64,000 bases of DNA from Massariosphaeria phaeospora (Eukaryota > Ascomycota > Dothideomycetes > Pleosporales): the NCBI GenBank assembly GCA_011032825.1, contig JAADJZ010000033.1:186001-250000 (forward strand). Direction: 5' to 3'. Both the position numbers and the translations under genes were made by a program. A model generated the notes under the pieces. The model was not told where the DNA came from, searched no databases, and saw nothing but the letters and a program-made list of their open reading frames with translations. This document shows, piece after piece, positions 24,264 through 38,855 of the stretch. How positions within the stretch are numbered: the first letter of the stretch is position 1; each line of letters begins with the position of its first letter.

Positions 24264-25530
24264 ATGGACTCCATCAAACCCTTCACAATCGCCGTACCCG
24301 ACGCAAGGCTCCAGCGCCTGAAGCAGAAGCTCGCACTGAGCGACTTCCCCAACGAGCCTACCGACGTCCAGCCATGGAGCCTGGGCACGCCGCTGGCCGA
24401 CCTGAAGCGTCTCGCTGCGTACTGGGAGAACCAGTTTGACTGGCGCGCTGCAGAAGCCAAGCTGAACCAGTTTCCGCAGTTCACGGCATCGATTGCGGTT
24501 GATGGATTCGACACGTACGACGTGCATTGTATCCACCAGAAGAGCAAAGTCGAGAATGCCATCCCTCTGCTGTTCATCCATGGGTGGCCGGGCAGCTTCA
24601 TCGAAGTGACGCGCATGCTGCCGGAGCTGGTGCAGGGGGCTGGTGATGCTCCTGCGTTCCATGTGGTTGCGCCGAGCTTGATAGACTTTGGCTTTTCGTC
24701 GGCGAGTGGAAAGAGCGGGTTTGGTATTGACCAGCACGCCGAAGCGTACCACAAACTGATGTTGGCCTTGGGGTACACTGAATACGGTACGCATCGACAC
24801 GTTTGTCTATCTTGCGAGAATCTGCTAACGGCATCCAGTCGTCCAAGGCGGCGACTTAGGCAGCCTCATCGCCCGCTCTCTAGCCCTCCACTATGGCCCC
24901 TCCCACGTAAAAGCGCACCACCTCTCCAACGCCGCGCCCGCCGAACCCACCGCCGCCACACACCCCGCCCTACACGCCGAATGCCAATCCACCCCACTAA
25001 CCGCCAGCGACCTCGCCGGCCTCGCCCGCACCGCCCACTTCAACACGGAAGGCAACGGCTACTACCGTAAACAGGCCACCAAGCCCCAGACCGTCGCGTC
25101 CTTCATGGCCGACAGCCCCACCGGCCTCCTCGCCTGGCTGTACGAGTGCCTGCACGACTGGACCGACGCGTACACCTGGACCGACGACGAGCTCCTCACG
25201 TGGATTTGCATCTACTATTTCTCGACCGCGGGGCCCGGCGCCAGCACGTATATTTACTACGTCATGGAGCACGCGCAGCCGCATGCGTTTGCGGCGTCGC
25301 AAACGTACTCACCCGTGCCGCTGGGCGTTTCGCGCTTCGCGAAGGATTTGTTGTTGTTGCCGAGGCGCTGGAATGCGACGCTGGGACCTGTGGTGTTTGA
25401 GAGGGAGTATGAGCGCGGCGGGCATTTTGCGGGGTGGGAGCGGCCGGATGCGTTGGTGGGGGACTTGAGGGTTATGTTTGGGAAGGGTGGGGGCGCGTAT
25501 GGGGTTGTGGAGGGGAAGAGCGGGTATTGA
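24264..25530 (+). CDS. epoxide hydrolase (alpha/beta-hydrolase with EHN domain)
   Basis: Exon 1 is 24264-24786 and exon 2 is 24839-25530; the 52-nt intron has a ctaac branch site and the protein is 404 aa. An N-terminal EHN region (KPFTIAVPDARLQRLKQKL ... WRAAEAKLNQFPQF) is followed by the oxyanion-hole motif HGWPGS. The nucleophile elbow QGGDLGS contains the catalytic Asp, and EYERGGHFAGWERPD contains the catalytic His. A long lid with several Tyr and Trp residues lies between. No signal peptide, so probably cytosolic or ER-associated. Family reaction: water addition to epoxides, via an ester on the Asp, giving diols. In fungi these enzymes act on xenobiotics, fatty-acid epoxides or secondary metabolites; the substrate is not readable. 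No biosynthetic core enzyme is adjacent. Confidence 0.88.
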
Positions 25531-26124
25531 GGATGGATGGATGGATGGATGGAGTTCGGGGGTTGGGGCGCTGGGAAGGGAGGGAGGGAGGAGAGGTGTG
25601 TTTGGGATGCTGGAGCTGGGTTTGTCGATCAGTCTGGTTGGAGCATCGCTCTGATCCCGTTACACACTCGAAGGAGTCACAGTTGCTTTTTCGCGACTCG
25701 ACATTGCTCTGGGGAAATTATACAGTGCTAGAACGCCTTGTATTGTCCAGAGCATAGGCATGGGCTTTTCCACGCTTCCAACCTGTCTTGTGTACTTGTT
25801 CCCAGCTGAGAAACCCGCATCCTCTGGCCAGTGGACGATATATCAATCACTGTTTGCCTCACCGCAGGTATGTCCCGTCATCGCCCTACGTGGCAGATAC
25901 ACCAGCCTTTCTACTCGTAAGTCCATCCCGCTGCAGAACTTCCCATATCAGGCAATACTCCCATTCATCTAGAACCAGGCTAAGCTAACTATCCAATAGC
26001 CCAACCCTTCTTTCCTTCATCCTCCCTCCCGCCGCCATCCATCCCTTCGCGCATGACCACCACCTCCCTCAACCGCCCCCTCAACCCCATCAACGCCGCC
26101 AACCACCCTCTCTGAACCCCATCC
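25531..26124. other. intergenic between convergent genes
   Basis: Holds a GGATG microsatellite right after the stop (about 25531-25555), then 3' flanks. No gene seen. Confidence 0.5.
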
Positions 26125-26923
26125 TCACCGTTCATCTCCGACCTCCCTAACGACAATCTCCCCGTCCACCGCCAATTTCCTTCCATCGAAATAATACGCC
26201 GTGTCCACACCGTCGTCGTACAGAACCTCCACGACCGCCTCACACACATCGCGGATGCGCTCCTCGCGCACCGCGAACGCCGTCTCGCCGAGCCCGCGCA
26301 TCAGCGCCCTTGCCGCGTCTACGGCATGCAGTCCAGTCCAGTCAGGTGGTGCCGCGTCCGCCCGCGCCAGCGACACCTCCTGCCTCACCACCAACGCCAA
26401 CGTCCTCCAGCGTCCTCAGCGCCTCGCACGCTTCCTCCCCCTGCTCCCCCGCATCTTTAACGCGCACGCTAATACCGCGCCCCTGCACCATCATGCCATC
26501 CAGCTGCTCGACCGCGCGCGCCGCGGCCTCAGCGCCAGCGACCCACACCGTCGCGCGGAACGGGAACTGGAAGCGCGCGTGGAAGGCCGGCATGGCGACG
26601 CTGTCGCTGATGCGGATGTTGGAGGCTAAGAAGAGCGTGGAGAGGTGGTGGCGGGTGAAGTTCGGTGGGTAGTTTGATATTTCGAGGGCGATCCAGGGGA
26701 GGGGCGGATTGGGGGGGTTTGGATTTGGATTTGGGTTTGGGGGCGCGGGGATCATGGTGGTGGTGGTGGTGGGTGTGGGCGTGTTGGGGCGGGGCCGCGG
26801 TTGGTGCTGGCTGAGGCGGTTGCTGAGGTCGCGTAGTTTGGTGGTAAGGCGCTTGGTGGGGGAGGTGATGGGGAGGGTGGGCGAGGGCAGGGTCGATGGT
26901 GGGTGGTTGGGGGCGGATGCCAT
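26125..26923 (-). CDS. RRM-like, Pro-rich protein of unknown function, 242 aa
   Basis: Exon 1 is 26389-26923 and exon 2 is 26125-26318. The 70-nt intron (gtgagg, cctgac branch, ccgtag) restores the frame and removes a Gly-rich read-through. Residues 1-75 are Pro/Thr/Asn-rich. Residues about 75-155 follow a beta-alpha-beta plan like an RNA-recognition motif: WIALEISNYPPNFTRHHL, then RFQFPFRATVWVAG, AARAVEQLDGMMVQGRGISV. The C-terminal part (AFAVREERIRDVCEAVVEVL ... YYFDGRKLAVDGEIVV) is compact and hydrophilic. RNA binding is a structural inference only; the typical aromatic RNP residues are not obvious. Confidence 0.6.
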
Positions 26924-28457
26924 GATTGGGGAGAGCGCTTTCCGGGTGTGTGGGTGTGGGCAGGAGAGAGAGTAGAGGATAGGAACTGACGTAGAGGTAG
27001 GTAGACAGCTCAGTCCCTACATGCCAAGAGTGGCTCGTCGCGATGAGAGCTGCGCGCTTTCACCTGCTCCGGCGCTCAGCCAGAACACAGTAAGTGCCTA
27101 GCCTAGCGAGTTTTCGGATATCTCTATTGAGATTGAATGACGTAGTACACACGTGATAGTTTACTTACTGCTCTTGTGAGCGCTCTCTATCTTTCTCTTC
27201 GTACATTTCACTTTCACAAACTTCGAGTGAAAGTCACAACACGTGATGCGCCCACAACGCAGTGAAAGTGCAACCTTTCACTCACATGCAAAATAATCTT
27301 TCGCGCTCGGGAATTTTAAGACGTTATAAGTCCGATTTGGAAAGTAAAGCAGAAGCGTTTGGACTTCAGTGTGTTTGTCACATGGATGTAGTGAGCGTCA
27401 TTGCCCGAATAGGCAGGCAGGTACGTTGCGTTCCACACAAACACAAACAAAACCAAAAACTTCGAAGAACCAAAATAAGCACCGCTTGTTCTCCTTTGTC
27501 TCGAGTACGCAACAGACGACGCAAAATGAAATGGCATTGCCTACCTTGGTGGGTATCGGTCTATGGAGGAACCGCGCGATGCTCCAGTCACAAGGGCAGA
27601 AAAGACTAGACAACGCGCAGCAATGCCGTCGAATGGCTCTGTATTAGAGCAAATTTTGCGGAGCACGAAGCGATGCATGCTTCTTCTCTTGGGACTGCCG
27701 TTTTCTGTTTATGAGATCGTTGAACTGAACTGCTGCACAGTCTATGCATGTCTACTTGTAAGTAGAAGTTGTAAAAGACCTTGTTCTTCTGTTAAAAGCA
27801 AAGCATGCTCTTCCTAAGGGCTTGAGCATGTTATGTCGCTACCGAATGCAACGTCTAGGAAAATCTCGTAGTGGTTTGTTCTACGTGCGAACATTGACTA
27901 ATGTACTTCTAAGAGTGTATGAATATATTGATTCATGATGTAGGTCTAGTTTGGTTCTTATAGACTTCGTAGAACATAGATGAAAGTCTACATCGGCAAT
28001 AGGAAGATGAAATTGCAGTGCTAGCAAGACCTACCCTCCCGAAAATGCAACACACTATAGCCGTACGTATAAGTGATTTGTGTTCTGAGATACGAGGGGC
28101 TTTGATCTCATGTTTGTGTAGCTAAAACCCAAAAAACCATAAAATGAAATGATAGCCGTACGTTAATATGGCAAATCCGCCGTTGCGGAGATCTATTGTT
28201 TCCAACACGCCACGTGATTGATAGAGCTACAAGAACTTCACCCTTGAAATCCAGTCGTTCAGACCAGGCAGCCTCGTCCCCAGAGAAAGGCTCTCGCGAG
28301 CTCATTGCCTCATACATTCAGCCTCGTTTCGTCCCTACGCAGCAGCAGCGCTCTTGACCATCAACAAGGATCTGGCAAACTCCAGAAGTATGATTCCCCC
28401 GGCTCGACCGAAGCCCCTCCTTGTAGCCAGTGGCCACGGCCCCAGATGCCATGCCAT
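26924..28457. other. intergenic, about 1.5 kb
   Basis: No supported coding frame. It contains a patch of palindromic elements (27150-27285) and, near 27900-28000, GTCTA-rich sequence like other gene-poor stretches. Confidence 0.5.
27150..27285. promoter_or_regulatory. clustered inverted GTGAAAG motifs and CACGTG boxes
   Basis: CACGTG occurs at 27150 and 27240. ACTTTCAC (27210-27217) faces GTGAAAGT (27227-27234), and GTGAAAGTG (27262-27270) faces CTTTCACTCAC (27275-27285). Alternating arms in 136 bp look like binding sites or small hairpins; no protein is assigned. Confidence 0.4.
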
Positions 28458-29295
28458 CTAGCGAAACGGCCCCACGCTCCGCTCCTTCAAATACAGAATC
28501 CTCAACTGCGGCGTATCCCACTCCTGCGGGACATGCACCTTCCCCGCCGGCCGCTCCCTCAACACCCCCCACAGCGCCTCCGCAAACCGCGGATAATCCA
28601 CCACCGCCTCATCGAACTCGCTCGACCTCAACAACCCCCTATGCCCCAACGTCTTCCCGACCAAGTAACTCCCCGCATAATCCCTCGCCAGCCCGCGCTG
28701 AAACCCTTCCTCGTAGTAGTACGCCACGCCCGCAAACCACACCCCAGGATGGCAGTGGCAAAACGGATCGGCCAGCGTCTCCGCGTAGCCCCTGACGACG
28801 GCGTCGCGCAGCGCGTCCTCGCAGTAGCGGTCCGCGAGCTCCCACAGGTCGAGGTAGACGCGCAGACAGGCGCTGAAGTACGTGTGGCGCGTGGCCGGCG
28901 CGTTCCACGTGTTCCATTGCGGGATGTGCGTGCCGAAGAGGTAGGCGGCTACGCTGTCGATGTCGTGCGGCCAGAGCGCGTCAAAGTACAGGAAGTCGAG
29001 CCACAGGGCGACGTAGTCGGGGACTTCGTTGTGGAGCGTCAGAAGGGATTCTTGGCCTTCCTAGACGGGCGGCTTAGCGATTGTGCGCGTGGGCGGGTGT
29101 GGGCGGCGAGCTTCAGATACGTACCTTGTAGTCAAGCGAAGTGTTGAAGAAGCGTGATTTCTTGAGGATGTTGCGGTGCACGTGGAAGATGCAGGCCTCT
29201 TCGTTGTCGGCAGTCCTGATGATGAAGTTGGTTGGAATATCGCCCTGCTCGAAATACTTGTGTGGTATCCATTTGCGAGACCGGGAAGGTGCCAT
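28458..29295 (-). CDS. BTB/POZ domain protein, 257 aa
   Basis: Exon 1 is 29125-29295 and exon 2 is 28458-29060, with a 64-nt intron. The N-terminal half fits the BTB fold as found in fungal proteins: NFIIRTADNEEACIFHVHRN, then ILKKSRFFNTSL, then YVALWLDFLYFDALW. The C-terminal half is helical and acidic (CLRVYLDLWELADRYCEDAL). There is no zinc finger, Kelch or MATH partner. BTB domains mediate dimerisation and binding to cullin-3, but the single-domain fungal proteins have no firm role. The start codon sits just upstream of the beta-1 strand, which supports it. Confidence 0.75.
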
Positions 29296-29654
29296 GTTGT
29301 TTGGTGGTTGCTCGATGGTGGATTGCTGAAGCTGTGAGCGAGCGGTATAAGTTACGGTTTGGAACCTGTGTAGGCTGCTTATCAGAGACTCTATAGTGAC
29401 GTGCGCTAGTTATGCGAATGCAGGGATCTGCTCTACTATCAGTAGGCCGCTGTATAGATTTGCAATGTCCGCTGAATGCTGGCAGCATGGGTTCTCTAGG
29501 CTTCTGATCAAACTCCTGACATTAGTCTTGATTGCTCACCCCCGGAAGATAGATGCTTTGTTTTATGTAGCAAGCCACAAGCTATCTCCCCATCCCAGGA
29601 ACACTTAAAAATATACTTCTCACTCCCCATCATACACGGCTCCCACCGCATCCC
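29296..29654. other. intergenic
   Basis: Promoter side of the BTB gene and 3' flank of the oxidase gene; nothing specific seen. Confidence 0.5.
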
Positions 29655-31697
<2,043 letters not shown>

Positions 31698-32524
31698 GCT
31701 GGGAGTGAGTTGCTGTACCTAGGTATTCGATTGCGATGCAATTGTGGTCGGAGCGAAACTTTAAGATCTTGTTTTGAAATATAGATAATGCAGTGGCAAA
31801 ACTAACGCTGAAGTTGGAAGAGTTCCGTCGTTGGAGACCGAGCTTGTGGGGCATGCGGGGAAATCGACTTCCACCATGTTTCTGGACTGCCCGTATGTAA
31901 CGATATTTCGACTCAAGATCTGTGATAAAGTTGAAGGTAATGAACTAGACAAATGTCTAGCGCGCATCGATCAAAGTCCCAAGTTCTATCAGTAGACATC
32001 AAATTAAGCGTGAGATGCCCCACGTGCCATCTCTAGGTCCCTACCTTCGTACCCACACCCGGTACCAATGCGCGTAAATGGAACTTTACCTTCTTGAAAA
32101 GTTTTTCCGAAATCTATCTTAGTTAGCAATAAATTATGCGTAAGGAGTTGCCCCGCACGTCACGTTAATATTGCAGGATAAGCTTTTTCCAATCTCTATC
32201 GTCTTGTACACGTGCTAGATAAGTGTCCAAGAAGACACGAGAAATAGCCGCGTAATCAAACTGATGCTCAATCTTGTGCATGTCACACCGATTCGTAGAG
32301 AACCCTAAAGATGCTCAACTTCTTTGGGAAATATCACGCAGACTTACAATGCCTACCAAGACCTATCAGGAAGCCTTTACTGCAACTCCAATAAAGCTCC
32401 TGGCACAGCTCTCTTCAGCCCTACCCGCACAGACATTGCAAGTTCGCGTCAACACAGCCCCCGAACCCAGTCTTCTCCCAACGTGTTCTTTTGTCCTACA
32501 GCATACATCTACACTGCCAACTGC
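31698..32524. other. intergenic between oxidase and dehydrogenase genes
   Basis: Promoter region of the oxidase gene. CACGTG-type words recur (about 32023, 32208). No gene seen. Confidence 0.5.
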
Positions 32525-33659
32525 TCACGCCGGCGCCCTCACCACCTTGCGCCCCGTAACCTCGTATCTCTGCAACTCCTGGATGATCTTCGGCGCGTCT
32601 TCGAAGTCGTAGACCTCGATCTTGGGGGTGATCTTGCTTTGTAAAGCGAGCTGGAGCAACTCATCCATTTGTTCCGGCGTGCCGGTTGAAGACCCTTTGA
32701 TGACGAGGCCTAGGGGATATTAGCGGGTGCATATAGAGAGGAGAAACCACATGAGGGATGCGAATCGGGATCGGATTACCTTGATTAGCAATATGGATTG
32801 GACTCATGGGGAACATGAAACTGTCCGGCGGCAACCCCACACAAACGAACACCCCAGTATTCCGCACCAGCTGCACTGCCTGGTTATATGCCTTGTCCGT
32901 CCCCGCCACACAGATGACGCCGTTTGCGCCCTCGCCATCCGTCAGCGCCTTCACCGTCTCGACCACATCCTCCTTCGCATAGTCGACAAACGCGACCGCG
33001 CCCATCTCCTTACACAGCTGCTGCTTCTCCGCACCGCTGTCGATGGCGATGACCTTGTACCCCTTGCTCGCCGCAATCTGCACTCCGATATGGCCCAGCC
33101 CACCGCCCGCCCCGACAATGGCCACAAACTCGCCAGGCTGCACTTCCGGACTGAGTTTCGACACGGCGCCCGCAAGACTCAGGCCCGCGCACAGCAGCGG
33201 CGCTGCGACTTCGCTGGCCACGCCGTCCGGAATCAACGTCACGAAGTCGGCGCGCGCAACGACGTACTGCTGCAGTGTGCCCCGCGTGCTGCGCCCGGTG
33301 TTCCGTTGCTTCGGGCAGTTGTTCGCCTGCCCTCTCCTGCACGCCGCGCACTCGCTGCACGCGCTATACAGCCACTTGACGCCGACGCGCTTTCCCAGGA
33401 GGGATGTGGAGGCGCTGGGGCCGAGGGCCACGACGGTGCCGACGCCTTCGTGGCCCGGGATCTCGGTGTAGGAGCCCATGCCCTCGACGTTGCGGCAGTC
33501 TGAGTGGCAGATGCCCGAGCATTCGAGCTTGACGAGGATTTCGTTGTCGCCCGGCTGCTGGATGTCGACGTTGTTGCGGATGACGAGTTTGCCGGTGTCA
33601 GGGCCGGGGGTCTCGATCCAAGCGACGGTTTGCGAGGAGGGAAGGTCGGGCCCGGCCAT
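32525..33659 (-). CDS. zinc-dependent alcohol dehydrogenase
   Basis: Exon 1 is 32780-33659 and exon 2 is 32525-32709; the 70-nt intron ends in cctag and the protein is 354 aa. It is a medium-chain dehydrogenase/reductase. Catalytic zinc ligands lie in CSGICHSDC and GHEGVGTV. The structural zinc site is the four-Cys loop CSECAACRRGQANNC. The NAD(P) fold has GAGGGLGHIGVQ and an acidic residue after it (IDSGAEKQQ), pointing to NAD rather than NADP. The tail LVIKGSSTGTPEQMDELLQ matches the fungal ADH1-like group. No targeting signal, so cytosolic. Reaction: reversible oxidation of an alcohol to aldehyde; the substrate is unknown. Same-strand placement next to the vanillyl-alcohol oxidase gene hints at, but does not show, a link in aromatic alcohol metabolism. 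Confidence 0.88.
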
Positions 33660-36481
33660 GACGGGTGTTGCAGTGGCGGTTCTCGGAAGGGTGTACGCGT
33701 TTCGGTATCGGATGAGTGCGGGAGTGATCTGTATATTGTAGGTTGGGAGGGGTAGGACTTATGAAGGTCTACGAAGACGCCGACGTAGGATATACGCGGA
33801 TTTGACTGACGTGAACATAGCAGACGGTTGACTGCCTAGTCAAGCATCGGCAGGCTGGACGGCAATCGATGGTTCATGATGAGGTCGTCCGGCTGGACTT
33901 CCCCGCCTGCCCCACCACCGGAGAAGGTCGTTGCGTCGACCAATCAGAGGCCTCCCAGTTCCGAGAACCCCCAACGTCTTGGGGAAAGTTTCGCAAAGCT
34001 CAGAGAAAGTTTTCGCAAAGCGCAAACTTGCTGCGGAGAGCCTTCAATTTGTTTTCAGCGTGAGCTGAGTAGGTGCTTCGTTTCGTGGAGCCTCTCAGAA
34101 CTATAGTTCATCAAGATGACTCCTACGTTTCTTTCATCCTCCTCATCTCTTCACACACACCCACCACACTTCCTTTGGTGAACTCGTTCAGAGAAAGTTT
34201 TCGCAAAGCTTAAACTTGCTGCGGAGAGCCTCATTTGTCATCAGCGTGAGCTGACCCCATCCCATCCCCCCCAAACGATAATCGTCTAGATTATCGGTTG
34301 GCAAACGTCGGCATCATCAACCAGCGACTCGTCACCATGCAGCAGCCACTGTGCGGAAGGGAAGACCAGAGGCCAGGGGCCAAAGGGTCGAGTAAGAGAA
34401 TCCGACTTGCAGGATACATAGTACAAAGTACGCCTCAATCGGACTCTCCCATACAGCTTGTAGACACCACCACTAACAGACACATCCAAACCTCTCGACA
34501 GTATAATCGTTTCCAGCTAAATATAACCAGCCTACGCCTACTCTCGCCAAAGCCCTACTGTATCCCGCATACTACCCAATGTGCAAACAAACGATACGTG
34601 TAACAGGCAAGCGGGTCTAGAACTAAGAAAGAGTAAAAACAAGTTCGAACAAATAGAAGAGGATAAGATTTGGCTGATTTAGACCGAGTAGTAGATAGTC
34701 GGTATGTAAAGTAAAGCAAAGCAAAGGATAGGGTGCGAACTAAATAGGAACAAATACACTGTTTCTCTTATAAGCAAGACACTTTCATGTTTCCAGCCCC
34801 ATGTTGTGCACTGTTTGCCAGGCGCAACCCGTCCTGTGTGCCTAACTGTCTATCACAACCTTTCTCCTATTCTAGCTACCCCACCCTCGCCGCGTCTCCG
34901 CGTCTCTTAGCTCACTCAGCACTCAGCTTGGTATTGGCATGTGAAACGCCCGCCGCTTGGCGGCTCGCCTGTTTTCTTTATTTCTTGGCGGGCGGGCGGA
35001 CCGGAGTTTCTTGGGAGGGGGTCTGGGCAGCTGGGCGGGCTTTATTGAAATCTGGGTGCTAAGGCATCGCGCGAAGATATGGGTGTTGGTGGTGGAGCTC
35101 TTTGTGCGGTTTGTGGTTTGTGATGTGGTGGTGCTGGCGGGTGGGATTAGGAGGAGGTCTGGATTGAAGGGACAGTTTGGGTGGAGCGGAGCGCGTGCGG
35201 GCGTGGGGGAGGGGTTCCGCTGGGTTCCGGTGATAAGTACCGGGAAGGGGATCAGAGAAGGGTTGGCGACGGGTGTTGATGGGATGGATGGTCGCGCTGT
35301 CGACCGTGGCCGTCGTCTCTTCTCCGCATCGGGTCCATGGGTTGTCGGCGTAGGGTCGGCGTAGGGTCGGCGCGAAGTGCGGGCGGCGCCTGCTTCCTTC
35401 CGCAGGCTATCGAATACGGAATACCCAGCCCGACCTCGGGACGACTCAAACTCTCTTTGTACTACATCGCACCACACCGCACCACGTCGCATGGCATCGC
35501 AACGCAGTGCACCGCCAACACGCGAGGCCTTTGTGTGCTGTCCAACGCTGTTGTGCGACGCTGGGATCATGTCAGCTGGCGCGTGTCTCAGACGTGTACC
35601 GGTAGCGACGTCGCTGCAGTGCGAGATGGACACCGCTCCACGACAACGCGCTCGCGCAAGCATGCTGGTCGCCGGCGCTCATCTGCCCGAAAACAAAGGA
35701 GTCTCTCGGAGGTTCGTATTCTGGACGAGGAGGTGACTCGCTGGTGCCATGGGCCTTCTCTGTTTCTCCCGGCGCGCAATGGTCGTTAGCTGGCCTTGGC
35801 CCGCCCCCGAACAGTCGGGGTCTTGGGAAGTTTCAGCTAATGTCTCTTGGGTTTCTTTGGTTTCTTTCTCAGTCAGATAACAAAGAACAGCAGCAGGTCG
35901 CCTAAAGACACAGCAGAGCACGACCAGCGCTTGCTTTTGGGAGAGACAGACGGACACATGTCTCTGGAGCTCAACCTCTGGTCGGCTCTTGCAGCTCTGC
36001 ATGTCGTTGTCTGCTAGCCCCGCAGACTTCCCCGCCAAGTGCGCCCGTTGGCCCCGTGCCAGGGGATGGCGAGTCGTTCAAGGGGCGTGGCGTGTCCTGA
36101 CTTGGTCAAGCGGGCCGCCGGTCGGCACAGTCAGCTCTCGGATGCCTCGAAATGGCAGTGAGCGACGTCTGATCGACAAGCCCAGCGGCCGGGTGGCTAA
36201 AAACAGCAGCACTGTCGGCGCAAAACTCTCGGGACCCTCGCGGCTTTGCCATGGCATGCCGAGAGCAGCAGCTCTAATCTCCATGTGTCATGCAGCAGGG
36301 GGCGTCTCGGCGCGACGACTATATTGCCGGACATGCTCCTCTATCTCGGACCTCACGAGTTCTCGTCCCTTTATCCTCTTGCCATTTGTTCAACCCGTGG
36401 GCGCCTCGGACCCCCTACTCCCTGAAGTCTTTTGACTTCGTACATTCGCTTTTCTAGTCGCTCTCTTACATCACTTTCGTT
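33660..36481. other. long gene-free region, 2.8 kb
   Basis: No coding frame with support on either strand; long open frames near 34900-35700 are Arg/Pro/Ser-rich shadows of GC-rich DNA. The region holds repeat units at 33981-34254 and, near the right end, the promoter of the deacetylase gene with pyrimidine tracts before its ATG. Confidence 0.5.
33981..34254 (+). repeat. terminal units of the dispersed repeat, copy C
   Basis: Two direct copies, 34001-34067 and 34189-34254, share gagaaagttttcgcaaagc, then tgctgcggagagcct and cagcgtgagctga. A partial copy (ggaaagtttcgcaaagct) sits just before the first. The same unit appears inverted at 12280-12322. This may be a collapsed or nested remnant. 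Confidence 0.65.
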
Positions 36482-38855
36482 ATGCGCGGTATTAATTTAA
36501 TAGGCCTTGCGGCCGCATTTGCTAGCGGAGCTTCGGCTGCCTGCAGCGCGCCACTCATTATCGATGACTTTTCGCAGTGGGCCAGTGCCGGTAACCAGAA
36601 CAGCCTAGGAGCCTGGACCAGCAGTATGTTGTATCAGCCACTTTTGCGATGAACAATCCTAACGCGCTTCAGCCGATGGTTCCATGGAGGCCATATCGGG
36701 TAGCAATGGAGTCATCTCCTTCACTCCCAAGTATTATGCCTACCACTATGAGAACATGCCCTGCCAGGCAGCCAAATCCAATGGCTACGACTCCATCCAG
36801 TTTACCATCAAGGGCCCCGTCGCTGGTAGTTCGTGCATGTTGGAGATCCAAACCAAAAGTTCCTGCGCGGACACAGGAGCCTACACCCAGAACTGGGCCC
36901 AGATCACAGGCCTGACTGGCGCTACGCAGACCATCACTCTTCCATTCAGCGCGTTCGGCGCTGCTAACGGAGATGCTGTTGTGGGACTCGTGTGGTCTAC
37001 CTGGTCGGACAATACGCCGGGATGGCAACTGAGCAACGTCCGGCTCGGCTGCGGCGGTGCGGCTTCAGGCACTACTCGGGCTCCTTCGTCCACCACGAAG
37101 GCCGCGACTTCTGTTGGTACTATCACCCGAACCACGCTCGCCACCTCCGCTGCTCCGTCTGGATCCTGCGCCCCGCTTCTTATTGACGACTGGACTTCGC
37201 AGTCCCGCTTGACTTTCCTCTTCTACAACGCTCTGCTCGAACCCACCTCAGATGATGGCACCATGACATCTCTCGAGGTGAACAAGCCTAGCAAGAACCG
37301 CGTAACTATCACGCCCAAGGACACCAGCTCGTATTTCTACAGCCAGCTGGGCTGCACAAACGCCAAGGACCGGTATGGTGGTATCTCTCTTCGCATCAAG
37401 GCCGCGGCCGGAACTACGCTCTCCATTCAGCTCGAATCTTCGGTGAACTGCGATACTGGATCCACGATCCAAGCTAGTCAAACTTCTCAACAGCTCGGCT
37501 GGACTTTCGACAACACGGAGAAGCTCTACACCATTCCCTTCAACAAGTTCTCTAACCTTGATACGGGAAAACTGGTTACTCTGTTCATCTCAGGAATCAG
37601 CAAGCCCGTCTCCTTTGGCCCCATGGCGTTTTACTGTGGCAGCACTGCCAAAGAGTACATCGTCAGCACGACGAGTGTTGCCGCAGGGCCGTCTTCCACC
37701 GTTGCCGCGCCCACCGGCACGGCCGCTGCGCTTGTGGTTGATAAATTCGCCAACGCCAACCAGAATGCCCTCGGTTTCTGGCATGGTGGTGATGAAGGTA
37801 TGACCACGACGTACGCTAACGGCCGCTTGACTATCAAGTCCACCGACGCCGACTACTCTTTCTACACTCAGGTGTCTGGATCCTGCTCGGATTTCACCAA
37901 GTACAAGGGCTCGTACCTCCACATTGCGTACTCGGGCAGCACCAAGTTCACCGTCGCTCTCCAGCAGCACAACAGCAAGTGCGACGCTGCTATCGCCCCG
38001 TACCCGGAGACATGGGACTCAGCTGAGGCCACGCGCTACGCAAAGGATGGCCACATCTACATCCCGATGAACCACTTCAACGTCAACCTGGCGCGCACCA
38101 TCGGCATCGCAATCAAGGGCTTCTACAGCGCCGAGACCGTCACCTTCTCCGTCATCGAGATCGTCGCCTCGGTGCCCCGCACCTTCGTCATCCCCAACAA
38201 GCTCGAGACGGGCGACCTCGTCTTCGCGTGCAAGCGGCCCAACTCGTTCGCCTTCGCCATCGACGACGGCCAGCCGCAGCTCGCGGCCGAAGTCATGGAC
38301 ATCATCAAGAGCGAGGGCATCAAAGTGACCTTCTTCACCGTCGGCGCGCCCCTGCTCGACAAGTCGACCAACCTCACCAACGTCTACCGCGACATGCAGG
38401 CGCAGGGCCACCAGATCGCCCTGCACTCGTACACGCACCCCAAGATGGAGGGCCTGCCCGACGTCGCGTCCATCGACTGGGAGTACAACGAGGACATCAA
38501 GGCCGTCAAGCAGCAGCTCAACGGCCTGGCCTCGCCGTACTTCCGCCCGCCGTTCGGCAACGAGGGCGCGCGCATGCGGGCGCGTCTCGCGAACAGCGTC
38601 GGCACCAAGCCTACCATCACCATGTGGAGCGTCGACGTCGAGGACTGGTTGTGGGCCGAGACGGACACGCCTGAGGAGCAGCTCAAGGCGTTTCAGCGCG
38701 ATGTCGATAAAGGTGGGGATTTGGTTGTGCTGCATTACTTGTATCCGAGCACGGTGAGCTATTTGAGGCAGTTTATTCAGATTGCGAAGAAGACGGGGAA
38801 GCAGTTGATGAGGGTGGATCAGTGCATGAATGATCCGAATGCGCCGCCGTTGTAG
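36482..38855 (+). CDS. secreted polysaccharide deacetylase with three beta-sandwich modules
   Basis: Exon 1 is 36482-36623 and exon 2 is 36673-38855, with a 49-nt intron, giving 774 aa. A signal peptide (residues 1 to about 20) is followed by three related modules, each opening with the same strand: APLIIDDF (about residue 23), APLLIDDW (about 220) and AALVVDKF (about 400). Ser/Thr-rich linkers separate them. The C-terminal NodB domain carries FAIDDGQ in place of the common TFDDGP, then the metal-binding HSYTH, RPPFG, DVEDW and LHY. The Asp pair and His-x3-His are kept, so catalysis is plausible. Role: removal of N- or O-acetyl groups from chitin or a related polymer at the wall; the modules may bind glycans. 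There is no GPI signal. The three modules are the unusual feature. Confidence 0.8.

Noticed and set aside
34923..35663. 246-codon minus-strand frame
   Set aside because: Arg/Pro/Ser-rich read-through of GC-rich DNA with no conserved-looking segment.
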